Source of the DNA: Pteria penguin
Lineage: Eukaryota; Mollusca; Bivalvia; Pterioida; Pteriidae
Length of the DNA stretch: 64,000 bases
Direction: 5' to 3'
NCBI GenBank assembly: GCA_035048485.1
Contig: CM068592.1
Span: forward strand, 33,150,501-33,214,500
Position numbers and translations under genes: made by a program. The notes under the pieces are model-generated. The model searched no databases. It was not told the DNA's origin and worked only from the letters and a program-made list of their open reading frames with translations. Positions 10,713 through 21,299 of this stretch are shown in pieces (position 1 is the first letter of the stretch; the number at the start of each line of letters is the position of its first letter).

Positions 10713-11798
10713 TCAAAGATCCATTAACTGAACTTCAGTTCCTTCCTCGTCCTCTTCAGTTTTGTTTTTTGACAGAAAACATTTTATTAAACATCCAAGC
10801 CTGGTCCGCATGTTCCTGTCGAATAACCACACCAAAGGAACAATTAAGGAGGAAGAGGCCCCCAACCACGTGAAACCTATGATTACATCGTACGGCGGAA
10901 AACAGGAGTGACAAAAAGACAATAAAAGGCTAACAAACTGGTGCGGAAACCATATTACGATAAAAATACAATTTGTGATGTACAAAATGATTAAAGACAC
11001 GTGTTCACCGTCGGATTCGTTCGCATTATTAGATGTACCCCTTTCAAATGATCGTGAATTGACAGATCTGGTATTTATTCCCTGGATGAACTCATTATCG
11101 CGGAAATTTCCCATCAGTGTTGTTATCATGATAATGATAACAGAGACTGCAGGAATAAAGTAGGATAATACCGGTGTAATGATAGAAGATGTGCTATCAA
11201 ACACAAGGATGCAGTATCCGGGGATCTCTTGAGTGGGCAATGTGCCGGTTATAAGAATAGGAAAGAGTATGACAAAACTCACTGTCCAAGGCAGAAGTAT
11301 GTGAGATATTGGTCGGAAGCAACTGTTGGTTTTGATATAAGCGGCGGGACAATATATGACAATAAACGGATCCAACGTTGCAACAAGTAACACGAGCATA
11401 CAAACAAATGGTATATACAAATCCACCATGATCCATACTCTGCACAAAGTGTTGCTCAAGCTCCAGGAATCTCCCAATTCAGAATAAATAGCTAAAGGAT
11501 TTATAAAAACACACGATGAAATGTTCGCAACACAAAGGTTAGCGATGCATTGGAGGTGTGGTTTTCCTCTTAGTTCGTTGCTCGACAATGCGGCTACAAC
11601 GATCATCACATTGATTAAGAATGCGCATATTGTTAGGAAAATGCCAAAAATGGCTATGTTTGAGGAATGACCCTCATGCACCTGATTTATAGTATTTAAG
11701 AAATCTGTAAGGTTATCAATGCTTAAATCTGAGAAATACAGTCCTTCCTCCACAGGAAACATATTATATTCTTTCTGTGATGATGAATTCTTGTCCAT
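10713..11798 (-). CDS. Class A GPCR, aminergic-like, with altered switch motifs
   Basis: A single open frame of 361 residues encodes a seven-helix rhodopsin-family receptor, a plasma-membrane protein that would sense an extracellular ligand. Landmarks: two N-glycosylation sites in the N-terminus (N4, N29), helix 1 Asn63, Cys119 and Cys196 for the conserved disulphide, Trp171 in helix 4, Pro216 in helix 5, IWFP in helix 6 (W283, P285), and WLG in helix 7 (W311). Asp126 sits seven residues after Cys119, the position (3.32) that binds the amine in aminergic receptors. Several switches differ from the family: Asp2.50 is Asn92, DRY is DPF (143-145), and NPxxY is VPLVW (320-324). I start at the ATG at 11798 because a splice acceptor ends exactly before it. 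Family membership is firm; ligand and signalling are unknown. Confidence 0.9.
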   Translation of the reverse strand: MDKNSSSQKEYNMFPVEEGLYFSDLSIDNLTDFLNTINQVHEGHSSNIAIFGIFLTICAFLINVMIVVAALSSNELRGKPHLQCIANLCVANISSCVFINPLAIYSELGDSWSLSNTLCRVWIMVDLYIPFVCMLVLLVATLDPFIVIYCPAAYIKTNSCFRPISHILLPWTVSFVILFPILITGTLPTQEIPGYCILVFDSTSSIITPVLSYFIPAVSVIIIMITTLMGNFRDNEFIQGINTRSVNSRSFERGTSNNANESDGEHVSLIILYITNCIFIVIWFPHQFVSLLLSFCHSCFPPYDVIIGFTWLGASSSLIVPLVWLFDRNMRTRLGCLIKCFLSKNKTEEDEEGTEVQLMDL

Positions 11799-11812
11799 CT
11801 GCAAAGTAGAAA
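11799..11812 (-). promoter_or_regulatory. Likely 3' splice site before the receptor start codon
   Basis: On the minus strand TTTCTACTTTGCAG lies directly before ATGGACAAG. This is a good acceptor and implies at least one upstream non-coding exon, with the whole coding region in one exon. The frame reads a few codons further upstream, but with no ATG. Confidence 0.55.
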
Positions 11813-12099
11813 TTAATCATAATTACCATGTTCATTATATACACTGAAATTGAATTATTAGAGTTGGATGCAAAGATTTAATACAAGTCTCCGTAATTGT
11901 TAACTGTATATTAAGGGAGCTAAGATATTTGCAAAATATGTTTATATTTAATCGTTTCGTTGCTTTGGCCTTTTACGTCGCTTTCAGTCATTGTTTTGGT
12001 CGTTTTGGCGTTATGGTATGAGGTTATCAGTCTCTTTAATATAGCAAACAGTCAAGAATTCGAACCTGCAATTATATAAAATACGAGGGTAACTTGGTG

Positions 12100-12260
12100 T
12101 CACATGACTATGGCAATAACAACAATGTACCACATGTACATGTAATGTAGTGGGCGTTCACGGACCCCTGAAATTCAAAGTTGAGACCAGGTGCCCTGGA
12201 GGAGTGAGCGTCTCCTGTTTGGTTAGCCACACCCGCTGTGAATGCCCTTACATACAAACA
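12100..12260 (-). repeat. PLE-like 3' box fragment
   Basis: In reverse sense it reads GGAGACGCTCACTCCTCCAG, then GGCACCTGGTCTCAAC and CAGGGGTCCGTGAACGCCC. This is the shared 3' box with its usual neighbours (CGGGTGTG before, GGGGTCCGTG after). No coding part is attached. Confidence 0.6.
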
Positions 12261-12629
12261 AAACATATATAATTCAGTACTGTATATATACATGAAAGTG
12301 AAAAACCATAACACCAGGCAAAAAGGGTATAATAAGTATTATTCCTTAGTATGAGCTCCAGTCCCCCTTACAGTATTAATGATTAGACATCTTCGTTGTA
12401 GGGTATCAAGAATGGGGCGACATAGGCCTCAGAGGGAGCTTCCAGTGACAATCTTCTTTAGACAAAATGCCAACATCATAGACATGAATGTGTCGGAGAG
12501 ATCTAGAAGGGCGTCTTGAGAAGTGTGGTACTTGATTCCATTTTGAAATCAACATATATTTTTCCAGCTTTGACATTTTTGTCTATATTCCTGTACTTTC
12601 TTAGAGTGTTTTTTTCCCTGTAAAATTTG

Positions 12630-13255
12630 TTTTCAGCAATTTCTGTCTAGCGGAATTTATCGTCCCAATTTCAATGGTGATCTGGCTTACAAATTAAGGA
12701 GGGTAAGACGTTTTGATAACTTCATTTTGACCGGATCTAAAAATCATCAAACGCCTTCTATATCAATAATATCGTCGCTAAGACTATTGGTCTTGTTTAT
12801 GGCCCCTATTCCACCTTATGCAGACTTTCCCATGAGTGATGCACACTGACTAACGGGGCGGTTGGGATTAAATGACATTTTCAGAGGAGACATGATCCCG
12901 AAACAGATCTTCTATGACTGTCTGGATTCCTACAGTTCACGGATCTGAGTCACTTTCTTGACCAGTTACCTCATGTCATAATCCTGCCCTGCGTTACTAT
13001 TAGTGTTTATGTATTTTATGATCTTTCAACCTGAGATACTCGTTGATCCTTTTTCTCTATATGGAGGATGAGTGGCAAGGTGGGACCGTAAACCGGTTAA
13101 CCACACCAATTGAGTACCATTTGTTACTCAATTGACCATCGGTATGGCATCTGTCGTACAATCGATATATTCGTAATGTCATGACTTGTTACCAAGTTTT
13201 ATTGTACCTCTCTTTGGTGCCATACAGCTAAGTCAGATGTCTTTCCCTTACCTTG
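12630..13255 (+). pseudogene. Family A C-terminus and 3' tail, diverged copy
   Basis: Starts with the end of the reverse transcriptase ORF (FNGDLAYKLRRVRRFDN, compare FYGDLVYKLRKVKGSDN at 17.72 kb). It continues through GCTAAGACTATTGGTCTTG and GACTAACGGGGCGG to the GTGGCAAGGTGGGACCGTAAACCGG tail. The SECIS-like part is heavily decayed: the ATGA at 12872 is followed by a deletion of the descending arm. Confidence 0.7.
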
Positions 13256-13326
13256 TACGTTCTAAGAACGCATTGATGTTGTGTACTTTAATCTATTTTA
13301 TTGTAATAAATGTAAACGGAATGGAC

Positions 13327-13856
13327 TTAAATGCAATAATAATTTTTAGAAGTTTTAATAATTTCTTTTTGAAGATTTAAAAAAGGGGGGTTAGCGTTTA
13401 ATACCAATGATAATATACTTTGAAGGATTTGAAGTACTGACTGTTCCCTACAAATATTGCTTTTTATAAGTAGATTTGTTGAGAGGTGCATCCAGGTAGG
13501 GCAACATAGAAGACTGTGTGCCTCAAATGATGAAGTGTTCGGCTGGGTTTGAAGCCATGGGGACACCGGTGTTCTGTCGTTCGAGCGAGACAGTAGCATC
13601 CGAGTACCCGGTAGATGTAGGGCGTAAAAATGTCCCTCACTGCTTCTTGTGGATCCGTTATAAAAGTATAAATCTTTTTCAGACCGGTTGCATGGATCAT
13701 AAAATTAAATGCATCAGAGTGATCTAGAAGAGTGTAGTTTTTTAAATTCCATTCCGATATCAAGTTTTTAAACTTTTGATATGTTTTGGACTCTTCTTCT
13801 TTCTTTGATTTTTTGTATGTATGAGTATTTAAGAGTGAAATGACATTTTGTTTCAA
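13327..13856 (-). pseudogene. Unrecognised coding-like remnant
   Basis: Two overlapping minus-strand frames (13464-13856, 130 codons; 13327-13599) have protein-like composition, for example LLDHSDAFNFMIHATG, YTFITDPQEAVRDIF and RTTEHRCPHGF. A diverged stretch with similar order may occur reversed at about 12410-12560. No family recognised. It may be part of a mobile element or an exon that is no longer used. Confidence 0.2.
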
Positions 13857-13859
13857 TGT

Positions 13860-13970
13860 TGAAATAAAATGTCATTAAAACATGTAAATTCGTTAAAGAA
13901 CATCTGAAAATTTCTTCGGGTTTTTGTTTTGGTCTTTTTTTGTTTTTTGTTTATGTGGGGTTTTTTGTCT

Positions 13971-14007
<37 letters not shown>

Positions 14008-14795
14008 GTTTTGTTTTTTTGGCTCAAAGTGTTCAGAGTAGGGATATAAGTCCATTAGGACTCATGTATAGCTACAAGAATGTTATTTTCCTGTAAATGC
14101 TATTAGATAAAGAAGTACTTTTTAGCGACTGCAGTGTGAAAATGCAAATAATTATAATTTGCCGTTATAATTGAAATTCTGTGTTTGCACAAGTAAATTT
14201 TATTGGAAAATTTAATAGTAATATCTTTATCAACCGTCAGAATGAAATATTACCTGGCTTCAAGTAAACAGTGAAAGGAGTGTCTAGGGAAATCTCGTTA
14301 CAGAGCGTTACCATGCATATATTGTAGGACACACTGTAACAGTTCTAACGCTGTGCTGATTTATTGTACATTTAAACATCGGTGGTACAGCGAGGGTTTC
14401 CAGTGGTGATTTCATATCTTTTGTCTCTCTTGATTGCTACATATATTATTATTGGATAATGCAAATATTCTTTCTAATTCAGCAGCTTAAATAAGCAGAT
14501 TTCAATAACAGAAGAAAACACTTATCCTTCTGTGCAGTACAATATGCATTTATTCTACATCATATGATACAATACTACGTCAACGTTTGCTAGTGTTCAT
14601 ATCATAATCTAGCAATGTCCCACTGTATGTGTATATTCGACTGACTGACAAAATACAGTTTAAAATAAAATTTTCTTCAAATCTATTCCTGTCTTTACAC
14701 AATCTCATTAGTTCTAAAGTTCTCAGTAACAACAATGAAAACGAAAAAGTTCAACGACAAAACCTGAAGAACGATACACTTGTACATGTAATTTC
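13860..14795. other. Unassigned sequence with a T/G-rich low-complexity tract
   Basis: 13917-14021 is a run of T with TTTG and TTTTG repeats. The remainder shows nothing recognisable. Confidence 0.5.
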
Positions 14796-14799
14796 TTTG

Positions 14800-14990
14800 A
14801 TTCCGACCACACCAATTCAGAGACGTTTGTGACTTTAATCATTCGTCGTAAGTCGGTATCGTAAATACAGTACATTTTTGTAATGTTTTCTATGTAAATT
14901 TCACTATTACCATATTCTATATGCATGTCCCTGGTGATTTTTGCCGTACAGCTTGGTCAGATGTCTTCTGTCTGCTCTTATGTATAATCA
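14800..14990 (+). repeat. Solo family A tail, diverged
   Basis: Contains GACCACACCAATTCAG, CGTAAGTCGGTATCGTAAAT, TTTTTGTAATGT and the ending GGTGATTTTTGCCGTACAGCTTGGTCAGATGTCTTCTG (20 bases or fewer of each block cited in order). These match the end of family A copies 2 and 3. Confidence 0.65.
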
Positions 14991-15351
14991 ATTTAAAGGC
15001 TACCAGATATTTTGTTCTTTAATTTAAGCGTTCTGTTTAATGTAGGAACTAGAACAATTGTGTTTTTATACTTTTACTTTTAAAAAATTTTTAAATGCAT
15101 TGTAAGAGGAGCATTTTTGTCAGTTGTAGGGGGAGGACTAGAAGACCACTTCATTTCACGTTCGCAGGCTTTCTCAACTTTATACGAGTATTGCAGTGGC
15201 CACATTAGAAATGGCCTCTTTCAAAATAATTTGAGCTTTTTGGGGGTTTTTGTTTTGGTTCGAGAGTGCGGGGCGGGGGGGGGGGCGATGGGTAGGGAGG
15301 ATATTTGTATGGTTGTTGTTGAAATGATTCTGTTTGAGTACACAGTTGGAT
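14991..15351. other. Unassigned sequence left of family A copy 1
   Basis: AT-rich with a G run at about 15270-15285. It is unrelated to the element that starts at about 15352, which marks the 5' truncation point of copy 1. Confidence 0.4.
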
Positions 15352-17791
15352 AGGATATCTCTAAATTACCAGGTGATACGAAATCAGATGTTAAAAAACG
15401 ACTTTTGGAAACCGAGCTCTACTGGATTAAACAACTACAAACCCCATACCCTCTTGGTCTCAACGACCAAATATATCGACAAGGTAATATTTCTTCTCGT
15501 CAGAATAAGATCAATATTTTTACATTAAGACATAAAACTATTAGAAAACGTAGGTCACATGGTCGTCGTCGTAATCGTAACATCAGAAAACGTAATCGTT
15601 TAAATAGGTCATTAAACGATCTTCTATTTATCGCAAAAAATAATGGCCGTCATGAACTTTTGCATGCACTATCCTCTATTCCGGTAAATAAATTGAAACC
15701 TATCCTGGACGAAGCTGATCTTCGAAGTTTACGCAATTCTGATTGATATAAACTCAATTTGATTATTTTATTTTCATATAATAAACTCTTTCCTCGTATT
15801 CCGTCTCTTCCACCCAAGCAGCAATTTCTCAAAATTAAATTTATTAATAAAGGCTTCGATCTACTTAACATTTCTAACATTTTCCGTGATCATAGAGTCA
15901 CATCTAAAATCCCCCAATATTTTGAGAATTTAGAACCTCCACTTATTTGTTACCAGTACAAACAGCCTATAAGAAATCTTATTTTAAATTATAATAAAGT
16001 TACATCTAACCCTGATGTTTCATACTCTATTCCTTCGTCCTGTTCTTGTGAAAATTCTAAATATGTTTATAAACCGGCAGGTCATGTTATTACTGGTGAC
16101 CTAAACTGTATTTCGGACAAGAAATTGCGCACCCTTTTTGGAAAAGGACCTAAATATAGGTTACCGTCCAGGATAGATTTCAATAAATGCCGTGACGTTA
16201 TAGAAGATGCTTTAACTACATATTGTAAACGTTGGTGTAAAAAAGAACAGGTAAAGGTTCGTGCTCTTAATGATTGGAAATTCGAGATTTTAAGAATTGT
16301 CGATATCCGTATTAAGAACTTTACGGAAAATCCGCATTTATTTCAACAGCCTAATACATTGACGACAAATTCTATTAAAAAGAAGATAGCTGACTTACAT
16401 GCTAAATATGTCTTTGTTCCCGCTGATAAAGCAGGTAATAACATAATAGTTGTTGAAAACTATGTTATATTGAAGTACTTAAAAACGAATTAAACTCCAC
16501 TCATACATATGTGGAAAGCCCTACCTCAAAAGAGAGCACCTTGCACGATCACCTCATGACCATGTCCGACTTCAAAATTAAAACTGATAAATCTGATCTA
16601 CCAACCATGTATTGGCTCCCAAAACTACATAAAAGTCCATATAAATCACGTTTCATATCTAATTCTAGCCACTGCTCTACTACGGTACTATCGAAACATA
16701 TTACGTCTGCTCTAACTGCTATAAAAGATCATATTATCAAATATTGTGATGTCGCATTTCATAATAGTAACATCAATTACTTTTGGTCGATTAAAAATCC
16801 TCATGAAGTTATAGACAAACTTTCGCTAAATTTCAAAGCGACTCAAATTTCTACATTTGATTTTTCTACACTTTATACATCTCTGCCTCATGATTTGATT
16901 TAAAGCAAGTTGCTGTCTCTTATACAATGGTGTTTTCACAGAGAATCTAAAACGTACATATGTACTTCCAATAACTCTGGATTCTTTTCCAACAAACAAT
17001 ATACTTCATATAAATACTGGACTTGCAAGGAATTATGTAAAGCACTAGATTTTCTCATGAATAATATTTTTGTGCAATTTGATGGCAAGATATATCAAGA
17101 AATAGTTGGGATTCCTATGGGTACTAACTGCGCGCCTCTGATAGCAGATTTATTTCTTTATTGTTATGAGAGGGATTTTATGGTTTCTATTCAAAAATCA
17201 AAACGTTTTGACCTCATTGACAAATTTAATAACACTTGCAGATATCTGGATGACATTTTGGTGATCGACAACCCTGAAAGCGAACAATTTATATCAGAAA
17301 TATATCCACCAGAGCTCACATTGAATAAAGCTAATACTTGAGATAAATCTACACCTTTTTTAGATTTAAACATCAAAATTATCAACCACCTAATATATAC
17401 TAATATTTATGATAAACGTGAGGATTTTGGATTTCCTATTGTAAATTTCCCTTACTTGGATGGCGATGTCCCTCGACTCCCATCATATGGTATCTATATA
17501 TCTCAATTAGTTCAATTTGTCAGAGGCTGCACCGATGTTTTGGACTTTCATAAACGAAATTTACAAATTACTACTAAACATTTAACTCAGGGTTACAGAT
17601 ATCACAAGCTAAGAAATACATTCGGCAAATTCTTCAGATCTTATTCAGAACTTCTATCTAAATTTGGAAATATTTCTTTTCAACAGTATGTATCCAATGG
17701 AATTTCCCATCCTAATTTTTACGGTGATCTCGTATATAAACTAAGGAAAGTAAAAGGCTCCGATAACGTTATTTATCATGTAATAAAATAG
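15352..17791 (+). pseudogene. Naiad-type polyprotein: GIY-YIG end, CxC linker, reverse transcriptase
   Basis: About 810 codons in two frames, shifted near 16485 by an A-run change. Order seen: end of GIY-YIG domain (LETELYWIKQLQTPYP then GLND, 15405-15467); arginine-rich linker (15535-15600); SCSC, the CxC motif, at 16038-16049; FVPADKAGNNI before RT (about 16410); PKLHKSPYKSRF; motif A FDFSTLYTSLPH; motif B GIPMGTNCAPLIADLF; motif C YLDDIL with both catalytic Asp (about 17241-17258); then YDKREDFGFPIVNFP. Breaks: TGA at 15744-15746, TAA at 16901-16903 (Lys in copy 2) and TGA at 17339-17341 (Ser in copy 3). The enzyme would copy its own RNA at a nicked target. The copy is dead unless some UGAs are recoded, which the TAA and frameshift make moot here. 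Confidence 0.85.
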
Positions 17792-17903
17792 TCAAACGTC
17801 TCCTAAATAGACAATATGATATTGAGATCATCAAAAAGACTATAGGTCTTGTATTTGGCCCCTCTACAGCCTTATGCAGACTTTTACTTTAACGTTGCAC
17901 GCT

Positions 17904-17998
17904 GACTAACAGGCCGGTGGGGACTATATGACGGGCCTTGTCCAAACCTCTTTCAGAGGAGACATGGTCCTGAACCTCGTCCCCTCTGACTGTTAGTC
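17904..17998 (+). promoter_or_regulatory. SECIS-like element in family A 3' UTR (copy 1)
   Basis: SECIS elements recruit SBP2 so that in-frame UGA is read as selenocysteine. Here GACTAACAG (17904-17912) pairs perfectly with CTGTTAGTC (17990-17998). GGGGAC pairs with GTCCCC. The 5' quartet is ATGA (17928-17931). Twelve bases later AAA (17944-17946) stands in the apical loop, followed by a mini-hairpin CCTC/GAGG (form 2). The 3' quartet is TGAA (17971-17974). The inner helix is CGGGCCTTGTCC against GACATGGTCC, one mismatch. It lies about 110 bases past the ORF stop, as SECIS elements do. Seen by eye; not folded by program. Confidence 0.7.
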
Positions 17999-18975
17999 GG
18001 GACCTTACGTGTTTATATTTTTATGACCTCTCAATATGCGATACCTGTTGACCCTTGTTCTTTACATGGAGGATTATTTATAAATTTTTAAATGTACGTC
18101 TTTTGATTGTTCTGCTGTTACGGTGAGTGGGAAGGTGGGCCCGTAAACCGGTTAACCACACCATTTGTTTGGCTTTTGTCAAATTAAATGACCGTCCTAA
18201 GTCGGTATCGTAATTGCACTACAATCAAATATTTTTGTAATGTGTTAAATGTTCTATTATATTATTTATATTCATGTATTGTATAGCTCCATGGTGACTT
18301 CTGCCACATAACTGAGCCGGTAACTCCTCTTTTTTCTTTTAAATAATGAGTAAATATATTATGTTACTGACATAATTGCCATTTAAATTTAAAGTGTATA
18401 AACGGTATATGGATACATAGGCAATATTGACAAAACCAAATGTGAAACGTAAAGGTCAAATAAGATCATAATAAGCAGACAATGAGGGGAATAATCCTGT
18501 AGATTAAAAATATGAATATACGTACGTTTAAACAATTTCAGTGGAAGATGGACCAAAATAATTAAACTATACCTACTTTTTGATTTTTGTTATTCTAGGC
18601 TGATCTTATTAGATCAGTCTGGATGAGGCTGATCTATTAAGATTCCGTTATATTGATTGGTTAAACGTAAAATAATTATAGCATTTTCATATAACAAACT
18701 TTTCCCACGTATATCATTGCTTCCTCCAAAATCGCAACTTATCAAAATTAAATTTGTAAAGGTTTTGTAAGGTTTAGATCTGCTTAATATTTCTTATTTT
18801 TTCGTGATCACAGAATCAAGTCTAAAATTCCTCAGTATTTCGAGAATCTTGAACCACCTCTGATTTGCTATCAGTACAAAAACCTATTAGAAATCTTATA
18901 CTTAATTACAATGCAGTCACATATAATCTAAATTCTCTTGACTATTCAATCGTCCTGTTCATGCAACTATTTTAA

Positions 18976-19147
18976 ATAAAAAAAAAACGAAGAAGTACCG
19001 ATGATAAACCATATCTCATAGTCCATGGAATAAAGGGGACAATATCGTGTTTAGTGTCGTATTCAGATGAATGCGAACCGTAATAAAGTCGAGATGAGAC
19101 CAGGTGTCCGGGAGGAGTAAGCTTCCTCTAGTTGCATGCAACACCCG
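18976..19147 (-). repeat. PLE-like 3' repeat (subtype C) inserted in family A copy 2
   Basis: Reverse complement of the 6660-6835 block. In element sense it begins CGGGTGTT, has the box GAAGCTTACTCCTCCCGG, then CACCTGGTCTCATC, and ends in a T run, seen here as a run of A at 18977-18987. Uninterrupted family A sequence at 55.72 kb (reverse) shows that this block is foreign to the element. Confidence 0.75.
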
Positions 19148-20720
19148 AATTCATTTATCAGCCTGCGGGCCATATTATTACAGGGGATCTGAATTGTATT
19201 TCGGATAAATATTTACGTTCACTTTTTAATAAAGGGCCAAAGTATAGATTACGTTCCAGGATAGATTTTTCCAAATGCCGGGATATTGTTTAAGAAGCAT
19301 TAATCACTTATTGTAAACGATGGTGTTTAAAAAAGGTGTAAAAATACATGTCTTGAATGACTGGAAAAGTGAAATCTTAAAAATTATCGATATTCGTATC
19401 GATAATTTTACAAGTAATCCCTATTGGTTCAACAACCACATTATATACCAGTCCAGTCTGTAAAAAAGAAAATTGCTTATTTACATAATACTTATGTCTT
19501 CGTACCTGCTGACAAAGCAGCTAATAATATCATCATTGTTTGAAAAATATACTATATTTCAGTTCTTAAAACGGAATTGAACTCTACTTCTACGTATGTT
19601 GAAACCCCATAAAGACAAGATCCTATCTGACCACTGTAATGCTATGTGTGACTTCAATTTAAGCATTGAAAAAATGATCTTCCAACAATGTATTGGCTTT
19701 CCAAACTACACAAAAATCCATATAAATCACGTTTTATATCAATTATAAATTCTAGTAATTGCTCTACAACTGTGCTTTCTAAGCATATTACCTACGCTCT
19801 TACTGCAGTTAAAGACCATGCTGTCAAGTATTGTAATGCTGTCTTTAACAACGGTAACGTCAATTACTTTTGGTCTATCAAAAATTCTAACGAAGTCATT
19901 GAAAAATTCCGTTTGAGGAATTTTGAGGCTTATGACGTTTCTACATTTGATTTTTCGACACTATATACCCCTTTACCTCATGACTTAATCAAAACCAAAT
20001 TTCTGTCTCTCGTACGCTGGTGATTCAACAGAGAGTCTAAATCATACCTCTGTGCTTCAGTTACATCTGGATTTTTCTCTAACAAACAATATGATAATTA
20101 TAAATATTGGACTTTTACCGAGTTGTGTAATGCCATCACAATTTTGATGGATAATATTTATGTACAATGTAATGGCAACATTTATCAACAGATTATTGGG
20201 ATTAAAACTACAATATTCATACCAACATATATGATAAACGTGATGATTTTGGATTTTCTATCGTAAATTTCCCTTATCTAGATGGTGATGTCCCCAGACT
20301 CCCATCATATGGTATTTATAGTAGTCGATTGGTTCGGTTTGCTAGAGCATGCACTAACGTTTTGGATTTTCACGAAAAAAAAAAAAATCTCAAATTACTT
20401 TTAAACTTCTTACTCACGGTTATAGATATCATAAACTTAGAAAAAATTTGGTAACTTTTATAGATCTTATTCCGACATTTCTAAATTAGGAAATGTTACT
20501 TTTCAACAATATGTATCCAGAGAAATTTTCCATACCAATTTCTACGGTGATATAGTGTACAAACTAAGGAGGGTCAAAGGTTCCCATAATTTCATATCAT
20601 ATTCATTATTAAACACCTTCGACATCGACAGTATGACCCCGAGATCATCGCTAAGACCATAGGTCTTGTATTGGGTCCCTCTACAAACCAATGCACACTT
20701 TTACTTGAGCGTTGCACGCT

Positions 20721-20824
20721 GACTAACAGGGCGGTGGGGACTCTATGAAGGGCCTTGTCCAAACCTTTTCAGAGTAGACAAGGTCCTGATCCACGTCCCC
20801 TCTGACTGTCAGTCGGGACTCCTA
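20721..20824 (+). promoter_or_regulatory. SECIS-like element in family A 3' UTR (copy 2)
   Basis: Same fold as in copy 1: outer arms GACTAACAG (20721-20729) and CTGTCAGTC (20816-20824), GGGGAC/GTCCCC, 5' quartet ATGA (20745-20748), twelve bases, AAA (20761-20763), and 3' quartet TGAT (20787-20790). The inner arm GACAAGGTCC pairs fully with GGGCCTTGTC apart from one G-T pair. Confidence 0.7.
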
Positions 20825-21299
20825 TTGATCAAGGATCTGAGCTCGCTTACAGACAGGCAGAGCACGGTTTACTTATGTTGATGTCTCCTTATATATTTTT
20901 GATAGCAACACATTGTTCTATAATTGTTTCGTGTGTAATAAATTTTCATGACCTCTCTCCTTGAGAAACCTGTTGATCCTTGTTCTCTGTATGGAGGATT
21001 ATTTATAAATTTTTAAATGTGTGTCTTTTGATTGTGCTGCTTTTGCGGTGAGTGGAAAGGTGGGCGCCCGTAAACCGGTTAACAACACCAATTGAATGAC
21101 GTTTGTTACTTCAACTGACCGTCCTAAGTCGGTATTGTAACCGCAGCACAATCGAATATTTTTGTAATGTTGTTCCGTATATATTATGCTGTTGTCGTTT
21201 GGGGGGGGGGGGGGGGTTTGAGTGCAGGTCCTTGGTGATTTGTGTCATACAGCTTTGTCAAATGTCTTCTGTTTTCTCTTAAATTTTAAAGTGTGTGTT

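Larger units (their letters stand above)
15352..18345 (+). mobile_element. Family A copy 1: Naiad-type Penelope-like element, longest copy
   Basis: The most complete family A copy, 5'-truncated inside the nuclease domain. It runs from the end of a GIY-YIG domain through linker, CxC motif and reverse transcriptase to a stop at 17789-17791. It then has a 3' region with a SECIS-like fold and the GTGAGTGGGAAGGTGGGCC tail. An N-terminal GIY-YIG joined to RT by a CxC linker is the published signature of Naiad/Chlamys Penelope-like elements; canonical PLEs carry the nuclease at the C-terminus. No clear target-site duplication was found. Confidence 0.85.
18618..21285 (+). mobile_element. Family A copy 2, interrupted and internally deleted
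   Basis: Starts inside the linker (compare 15700) and runs to the family A tail ending near 21285. The RT ORF is in several frames, with a 336-base open stretch at 19688-20023 (PKLHKNPYKSRF equivalent SKLHKNPYKSRF, then TFDFSTLYTPLPHDL). An internal deletion near 20195 joins IIGI of motif B directly to the YDKRDDFGF region, so motif C and its catalytic aspartates are missing. A 172-base foreign repeat sits at 18976-19147. TGA at 20021-20023 falls where copies 1 and 4 have a Cys codon. Confidence 0.8.

Noticed and set aside
15744..15746. Selenocysteine codon in copy 1 linker
   Set aside because: Copy 2 has TGG at the aligned place, so a Trp-to-stop mutation explains it at least as well. The TGA at 17339 is Ser in copy 3, for the same reason.
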